Shown piece by piece: positions 58,846 through 64,000 of a DNA stretch of 64,000 bases; position 1 is the stretch's first letter, and every line of letters begins with the position of its first letter. The stretch is from Janthinobacterium lividum PAMC 25724 (GTDB taxonomy: Bacteria; Pseudomonadota; Gammaproteobacteria; Burkholderiales; Burkholderiaceae_D): contig AHHB01000048.1 in NCBI GenBank assembly GCA_000242815.2, forward strand, positions 1-64,000, given 5' to 3'. A model generated the notes under the pieces. The model saw only the letters and a list, made by a program, of their open reading frames with translations, was not told the DNA's origin and did no database searches. The position numbers were made by a program, and so were the translations under genes.

Positions 58846-59120
58846 GCACGCCGATACGGCCAGTGCGCATAGCCTTGCTCATCGTCGTAGGCTTGCAAGC
58901 CCACGCGCTGCCCGAGTTGACGATCAGCCGCCGATCGGCCAGGCGTCGCCGGCGCGGCATGTGCGTGTGGCCGTACAGGATCAATGCCGCGTTCGGCCAC
59001 CGCATCCGGCGTGGCCGCGCGGCTGCCTTGCGGCGTGGCGCTGTCGAGAAAATGCACGAGGTCGCTTTTTGGGGTGTCATGCACGAGCAGCACAGCGTGG
59101 CGCAGACGCAAGCTGGCAAG
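58846..59120 (-). pseudogene. Metallophosphoesterase remnant
   Basis: The minus strand preserves fragments of a calcineurin-like phosphoesterase in alternating frames: RLRHAVLLVHDTPKSDLVHF, then LILYGHTHMPRRR with the GHTH metal motif, then VGLQAYDDEQGYAH. The N-terminal half with the first metal ligands is missing, and at least two frame changes occur. With truncation at both ends, this looks genuinely decayed. It abuts the dctD stop. Bases 59121-59285 contain only the next promoter. Confidence 0.65.
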
Positions 59121-59285
59121 GCTTAAATAGCAGCTGTGACGCGTGGTAGGACAAATCCGACGGCAACTTGCGCCGTGCGGCTACGTAATTCACATGTCAG
59201 CATTGCTACCATTTCCTCATTGCATTACATCCATAGGCCGCACCAGCGTCGCGGCCCAGCCATCATCTTTTCGAGGAGTAGTCCT

Positions 59286-60134
59286 ATGTTTGTTGCGTCC
59301 GTCCCCGCCCGCCTGTCACGCCCCCGTTTTCAGCATCTCGCCTTGCGCAGCACCATGCTGCTGGGCATGCTGGGCATGGCCATGGCGAGCGCCACGGCGC
59401 GGGCCGAGCCTTCGCCGGCGCTAGACCGTGTCAGTCTCTCGGTGGGGGCGTTTTACGCCGACCCGCGCATCAATATCGGCGCCGACACACAGTTCGGCCG
59501 CATCGACGCGCCCGAATCGAAGTCCAGCCCTACCACCATCCCGCGCATCAAGGCAGACTTGCTGATCGGCGACCGCCATGGCCTGGCGTTCGACTACTAC
59601 CGCTACGACAAATCCTACACGCCTAGCCTGACGGGCGCGACCATCATCAATGGTCAGCCCGTCACAGGCACGGCCACGGCACATACCGATTTACAGCTGG
59701 ACCTGGCCAAGCTGGCCTATCAATGGTGGCTAGGTAGCGGCAACGACAGCTTCGGCATCGGCCTGGGCGCCGCCTACTACCACGCCAGCCTGAACGGCAC
59801 GGCCACCGGCGTCGTCAATGGCGCAACAGCCACGGCGAGCGATTCCATCGGCGAGCACGCGTTCGCGCCGCTGCTGGAAGTGGGCTGGCGCCACGCCTTC
59901 ACGCCGGACTTGCGTATGTATGCGGAAGTGTCGGGCATCAAGAAAAATGGCGGGCGCATCAACGGCCACATCTACGGTGGCAATATCGGCGTGGAATGGT
60001 TTCCATTCAAGAACATCGGTTTCGTGGCCGATTACGGCATCTCGAAAATCAAGCTGCACCGCGACAGCGAACGCGATGCCGACCTGGACATTCGCCTGGC
60101 GGGACCGTCGGCGTATGTGAAAGTACGCTTCTAA
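59286..60134 (+). CDS. Outer-membrane beta-barrel protein
   Basis: 282 aa. The signal peptide (LLGMLGMAMASATARA) and repeated amphipathic strands (LSVGAFYADPRINIGAD, LLIGDRHGLAFDYYRYDKSY, GIGLGAAYYHASL, AYVKVRF with terminal F) define a small barrel of perhaps 8 to 10 strands, in the OmpA/OmpW-like class. The role is unknown. A ribosome binding site (GAGGAG) precedes the ATG. It converges with the GNAT gene, with a 6-base gap. Confidence 0.78.
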   Translation: MFVASVPARLSRPRFQHLALRSTMLLGMLGMAMASATARAEPSPALDRVSLSVGAFYADPRINIGADTQFGRIDAPESKSSPTTIPRIKADLLIGDRHGLAFDYYRYDKSYTPSLTGATIINGQPVTGTATAHTDLQLDLAKLAYQWWLGSGNDSFGIGLGAAYYHASLNGTATGVVNGATATASDSIGEHAFAPLLEVGWRHAFTPDLRMYAEVSGIKKNGGRINGHIYGGNIGVEWFPFKNIGFVADYGISKIKLHRDSERDADLDIRLAGPSAYVKVRF

Positions 60135-60140
60135 ACCAAC

Positions 60141-60645
60141 TCAGGCCGCCGGTTTCAGCAGGTAGCGCTGAAACTGCGGCAAGGCAGGCTCATCGTGGGC
60201 CTCGATCCTGGCAAACGGCAGGCGCGCAAACGCCTGCTGCCAGAAGGCACACGCATGCGCATCGGCGCGAAACATCGCCATCAGCCACGTCTGCGCGCTG
60301 CCCAGCAGCACCCTGCGCACCACTTCCAGCGCCACGCCCCGGCGTCGGTGTTTCTTCAGAACAAAAAAGTCGCTGAATTCCTGCACGGCCAGTCCGCCCG
60401 CCATGCCAGGCTCGGTGAGGAAAAAGCCCGCCAGTTCGCCATCGACCTTGATCCAGCTGGCAGTGTGGCCCGCTGCATGCACAGACGACGCCAGCCCCGC
60501 ATCGCACACGTCATAACGACCATCAGCCAGCCGCGCCTCACCGCTTCAGGCGTGTCATAACAGTAGAGTTAAACAGCGGCGCCAATGCCGCCTCCTCGCC
60601 TGCGGCAATGGTGCACAAATCGATGATCTTGTGTATGGCATCCAT
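60141..60645 (-). CDS. GNAT N-acetyltransferase (two frameshifts near the start)
   Basis: Restored length 168 aa. The C-terminal part is intact: GELAGFFLTEPG, the acetyl-CoA loop region VLKKHRRRGVALEVVRRVL and FARIEAHDEPALPQFQRYLL. The N-terminal part starts at ATG 60645 (MDAIHKIIDLCTIAAGEEAA) but fails after LFNS; one T restores CYDTPEAV, then one G restores EARLADGRYDV and joins the intact frame. Both breaks are homopolymer shortenings. The substrate is unknown. Confidence 0.75.
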
Positions 60646-60845
60646 AAAAACCGTTTGTCAGCGTTACGTCGAGCCGGTAGGCGATCTCATCACCGTCACT
60701 CATCCCCAACTGGGGCATTTCATGCCCGTCTTTCCGCCTCCGGTCGCAAAAAGATTACTTTTTTCCAATTGCTTATATATTATTTCCTTTAAATAACATC
60801 CGCCATCGCGGTTGACAGAAAACAAGGGCGATCGCCTTCCACAGA

Positions 60846-60874
60846 CCGGCAGACGGATATCTGCCGGCTTTTTT
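60846..60874 (+). terminator. Terminator-like hairpin in the leader of the ABC operon
   Basis: Stem CCGGCAGA / TCTGCCGG (60846-60853 and 60860-60867) with loop CGGATA, then C and six T. It lies only about 28 bases before the ABC ATPase start and downstream of TTGACA (60812-60817) and the palindrome GGCGATCGCC (60827-60836). It may end a small upstream transcript or act as an attenuator. Confidence 0.75.
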
Positions 60875-60901
60875 AGACCCAAGCTCTGGAGAGTGCTGCA
60901 C

Positions 60902-61813
60902 ATGCTATCGATCAAACAGTTGAACAAAACGTATGCAAATGGCGTCAAGGCCATCAACGATGTCAGCCTGGAAATTCCCAACGGAATGTTCGGCTTGCTG
61001 GGACCGAATGGCGCAGGAAAGTCTTCGCTGATGCGTACCATTGCCACATTGCAAGATCCCGACAGCGGCAGCATCCATTTCGATGGCCTCGACGTGCTCA
61101 AGGACAAGGCTGGCTTGCGCCGCCAACTCGGCTATCTGCCACAGGATTTCGGCGTGTATCCGAAGGTCAGCGCGGAAACCTTGCTCAACCACTTTGCCGT
61201 CTTGAAAGGGCTGACGGAAAAGGGCCCGCGCAAGGAAGCCGTAGAAGCCTTGCTGCAACAAACCAATCTGTGGGAAGCGCGCAAGCGCAACCTGGGCACG
61301 TATTCGGGCGGCATGCGCCAGCGCTTCGGCATCGCCCAGGCCCTGCTGGGCGCGCCGCGCCTGGTGATCGTCGATGAGCCCACGGCGGGCCTGGACCCGG
61401 ACGAACGCAACCGCTTCCTGAACCTGCTGGCGAAGATCGGCGAGCAAGTGGTAGTGATCCTGTCGACGCACATCGTCGACGACGTGACAGACCTGTGCCC
61501 GCGCATGGCCATGATCGTCAAGGGGCAGGTGCTGGTGCAGGGCGAGCCGCAGGCGGCCATAGCCACCTTGCACGGCAAGGTCTGGCGCCGCAGCGTCACG
61601 ACGCAAGAACTGGCGCACTACCAACAAACCTTGAACGTGCTGTCGACGCGCCTGGTGGGCGGCAAGCCGCAAATCAATGTGTTTGCCGACAGCCAGCCCG
61701 ACAGCGGCTTCGTACAGATCGCCGCCGACCTGGAAGACGTGTACTTCCTGCACGTGCGCAACGCTGCCCGCCCCGGTGCCGCCGCGCCGGCCGCGGTCGC
61801 AGTCGCCGCATAA
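60902..61813 (+). CDS. ABC transporter ATP-binding protein
   Basis: 303 aa. Walker A LLGPNGAGKSSLM, the Q-loop in LGYLPQDFGVYP, signature YSGGMRQRFGIAQALLG, Walker B LVIVDEPTAGLDP and the switch H in LSTHIVDDV. The C-terminal ~80 residues, including an alanine-rich tail, go beyond the basic ATPase. The permease-peptidase gene begins 10 bases after the stop, forming a two-gene operon. The substrate is unknown. Confidence 0.92.
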   Translation: MLSIKQLNKTYANGVKAINDVSLEIPNGMFGLLGPNGAGKSSLMRTIATLQDPDSGSIHFDGLDVLKDKAGLRRQLGYLPQDFGVYPKVSAETLLNHFAVLKGLTEKGPRKEAVEALLQQTNLWEARKRNLGTYSGGMRQRFGIAQALLGAPRLVIVDEPTAGLDPDERNRFLNLLAKIGEQVVVILSTHIVDDVTDLCPRMAMIVKGQVLVQGEPQAAIATLHGKVWRRSVTTQELAHYQQTLNVLSTRLVGGKPQINVFADSQPDSGFVQIAADLEDVYFLHVRNAARPGAAAPAAVAVAA

Positions 61814-61822
61814 GGGGCCGCC

Positions 61823-64000
61823 ATGTGGAAGGAATTTTTCAAGTTTGACCTCGGCTATCAGCTGAAACAGCCGCTGCTGTGGGTATTTGCCGTCATCCTG
61901 GCCCTGATGGCCTTTGGCGCCACCACCAGCGACTCGGTGCAGATCGGCGGCGCCATCGGCAACATCAACCGCAACGCCCCCACCGTGGTGGCGCAGATGC
62001 TAGGCATCTTCAGCCTGCTGGCGATGCTGCTCGTCACCGTCTTCATCGCAGGCGCCGTGCTGCGCGATAGCGAAGTCGGCATGGCCGACATGCTGTTCGC
62101 CACGCCCATGCGCAAGTGGGACTACCTGTTCGGCCGCTTCGCCGCCGGCTTTGCCGCCTGCCTGGTGATCTTCATCGCCATTGCCCTGGCCACCATGCTC
62201 GGTCCCATCATGCCCTGGGTCGATGCGCAGCGCGTGGGCGCCTTCTCGCTGCACACCTACGCCTGGAGCTTTGCCGTCATCGTCATCCCGAACCTGCTCT
62301 TCATCGGCGCCCTGCTGATGCTGCTGGCCGCTACCACGCGCTCGATGATGCTCGTGTATGTGGGCGTGCTGGGCTTTTTCGTGCTGTGGGCCATGGCCGG
62401 CGTGTTTACGCGCGACATCAACAATGAATGGTATGCCGTCCTGCTCGACCCGTTCGGCGTGCGCGCCTTCGGCCGCATGACGCGCTACTTCACTGCCGCC
62501 GAGTCGAATGCCAGCCTGCCGCCCCTATCTGGCTACCTGCTGGCCAACCGCGCCCTATGGCTGGGCATCACCGTCGTGCTGTTTGCCGCCACCGTGCTCC
62601 TCTTCAAGCCGCAGCGCACGGGCACTGGCAAGCGCCTGTTCGGCAAGCACAAGGCACAGGCGGGCGCGCCAGCCGTCGCCGCGCCGCTGCACCTGCCGCG
62701 CAGCATCCCCACGTTTACCGCGGCGACAGCCTGGCGCCAGTGGTGGCAAATCCTGCGCTTCGACGCAGCGGGCGTCTTCAAGAGCCTGCCCTTCCTCGTC
62801 ATGCTGCTATTCGGCGTCCTCAACCTGGTCGCCGGCTCCAGCGTGGCCAAGAACATGTATGGCACGGCCGTGTATCCGATGACGCACCTGATGTTGCAAA
62901 GTATTAGCGACAGCTTCAGCTTCCTGTTGATCATCATCGTCACCTTCTATGCGGGCGAACTGATCTTCAAGGAGCGCCAAGTGAAGATCGCCGACGTCAG
63001 CGATGCCATGCCCGTGCCCAGTTGGGTGCCCCTGCTGGCCAAATGCACGGCCTTGGTCGGCGTCATCGCCGGCTACCTGCTGGCAGGCGTCATCACGGCC
63101 ATTGGCTTCCAGCTCGTCAAGGGCGGCGCCCCCGTGGAACTGGGCCTGTATCTGCAAGGCACCTTGCTCGCTGCCCTCTTCTTTGTGCTGATGGGCTTGT
63201 GCGCGCTTAGCCTGCAAGTGTTGTCGAATAACAAGTTCATCGGCTATTTGCTGGTGATCTTGCTGATGGTGGCGCAAGCCGTACTGAGCATGCTGCACCT
63301 GGAACACAATCTGTACGCCTTCGGCGGCATGCCGGCCATCAAGTATTCGGACATGAATGGCTACGGCCACTTCCTGACGGGCTGGGCCTGGTTCGCGCTG
63401 TACTGGAGCCTGTTTACCGTCGCGCTGGTGATGCTGGCGCAGGCGTTCTGGGTGCGCGGCCTGTGCGCCGACTGGCGCGCGCGCGTACGCCTTGCGCGGC
63501 AACGCCTGAACGGCCGCGCCGGCGCCGCGCTGGCCACAGTCATGCTGTGCTGGGCAGGCACCGGTGGCTGGATCTTCTACAACACGAATGTGCTAAACCA
63601 GTACGTGCCATCGAACATCAGCATGGACAGGCAGGCCAGCTACGAGAAATTGTACAAACAATACAAGGACTTGCCGCAGCCAAAAATTACCGATGTCCAG
63701 GCCGATGTGGATATATATCCTGAACAACGTAAAGTGTTGATCAAGGGCCACTACGTGCTGCAAAACAAGACAGCACAGCCGCTCGACACCCTGCGCATCC
63801 AGCGCAACCCGGATCTGGAAACGCACTGGTTGAACTTGCCTGAGCATAAGGTGATGCTGGACGACAAGGAACTCGGTTTCAGTATCCTCAAGCTGGCCCA
63901 GCCCCTGGCGCCGGCTGCCACCCTGCCGCTGGACTTCACGGTGGAGCTCACGCACCAGGGTTTCACCAACGACGGCGCGCCGGACCAGGTCAACCTGAAC
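61823..64000 (+). CDS. ABC permease fused to an M1-type aminopeptidase region (cut by window end)
   Basis: At least 726 codons, open to the end of the window. It starts MWKEFFKFDLGYQLKQPLLW and has two sets of hydrophobic segments (about 1-280 and 320-560, for example GALLMLLAATTRSMMLVYVG and GWAWFALYWSLFTVALVML). A region beginning DVQADVDIYPEQRKVLIKGHYV follows, the beta-sandwich typical of the N-terminus of M1 aminopeptidases. Related proteins are named ABC transporter permease/M1 family aminopeptidase. The zinc motif HExxH lies beyond base 64000. It pairs with the ATPase 10 bases upstream. The signal and substrate are unknown. Confidence 0.85.
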   Translation, partial: MWKEFFKFDLGYQLKQPLLWVFAVILALMAFGATTSDSVQIGGAIGNINRNAPTVVAQMLGIFSLLAMLLVTVFIAGAVLRDSEVGMADMLFATPMRKWDYLFGRFAAGFAACLVIFIAIALATMLGPIMPWVDAQRVGAFSLHTYAWSFAVIVIPNLLFIGALLMLLAATTRSMMLVYVGVLGFFVLWAMAGVFTRDINNEWYAVLLDPFGVRAFGRMTRYFTAAESNASLPPLSGYLLANRALWLGITVVLFAATVLLFKPQRTGTGKRLFGKHKAQAGAPAVAAPLHLPRSIPTFTAATAWRQWWQILRFDAAGVFKSLPFLVMLLFGVLNLVAGSSVAKNMYGTAVYPMTHLMLQSISDSFSFLLIIIVTFYAGELIFKERQVKIADVSDAMPVPSWVPLLAKCTALVGVIAGYLLAGVITAIGFQLVKGGAPVELGLYLQGTLLAALFFVLMGLCALSLQVLSNNKFIGYLLVILLMVAQAVLSMLHLEHNLYAFGGMPAIKYSDMNGYGHFLTGWAWFALYWSLFTVALVMLAQAFWVRGLCADWRARVRLARQRLNGRAGAALATVMLCWAGTGGWIFYNTNVLNQYVPSNISMDRQASYEKLYKQYKDLPQPKITDVQADVDIYPEQRKVLIKGHYVLQNKTAQPLDTLRIQRNPDLETHWLNLPEHKVMLDDKELGFSILKLAQPLAPAATLPLDFTVELTHQGFTNDGAPDQVNLN

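Overview
The window looks like the replication-origin region of a Janthinobacterium-type betaproteobacterium (Oxalobacteraceae, Burkholderiales). The grounds are the 16S rRNA 5' segment, the order mnmE-yidC-yidD-rnpA-rpmH / dnaA-dnaN-gyrB, the high GC of the backbone and a Burkholderia-type porin. The first 25 bases are not genomic: they match the Roche 454 Titanium B adapter with its TCAG key, so the window starts at a contig end inside a collapsed rRNA operon. This fits a second pattern. Eight genes, including the essential gyrB, are broken by nine missing single bases, nearly all explicable as homopolymer under-calls.

Layout. 26-722: 16S rRNA start with its leader and promoter, transcribed leftward. 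722-7118: a B12-binding radical SAM protein, an Mla-type lipid transport operon (STAS-MlaE, MlaF, MlaD, lipoprotein) and a VanZ protein. 7159-10507: a 2Fe-2S ferredoxin, an alpha/beta hydrolase, a D-Ala-D-Ala carboxypeptidase and a YdhF-like reductase. 10510-15067: pssA, a CAP-domain lipoprotein, an Hpt protein, a tiny zinc-ribbon protein and mnmE. 15231-23890: the oriC core, yidC-yidD-rnpA-rpmH leftward and dnaA-dnaN-gyrB rightward, with a DnaA-box cluster before dnaA and a structured repeat on each side of dnaA.

23957-32200 is an accessory island of lower GC directly behind the gyrB terminator. It holds one giant gene (restored length 1285 aa) joining a SAM methyltransferase, a PLD-type nuclease, an SF2 helicase, an S24-like segment and DUF3427; an IS3-family orfA remnant; a padR-MFS-metallo-beta-lactamase-fold cassette; and an IS66 transposase remnant. 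The giant gene is the best candidate for an unusual, probably defence-related system.

32344-49025 returns to backbone-like DNA: a broken GGDEF gene, an AI-2E transporter, two chemotaxis receptors, MarC, DinB, a 1112-aa SF1-type helicase, an HprSR-like two-component system divergent from a secreted heme-binding protein and a secreted hydroxyisourate hydrolase, a YfcG-type GST and small proteins. 49199-60645: nudC with an 11-bp tandem repeat in its leader, a Fur-box-controlled Fiu-like receptor, and a C4-dicarboxylate module (dctA with a sigma-54 promoter, a porin, dctB, dctD), then a decayed phosphoesterase, a beta-barrel protein and a GNAT. 60902-64000: an ABC ATPase and a permease fused to an M1-type aminopeptidase region, which runs off the window.
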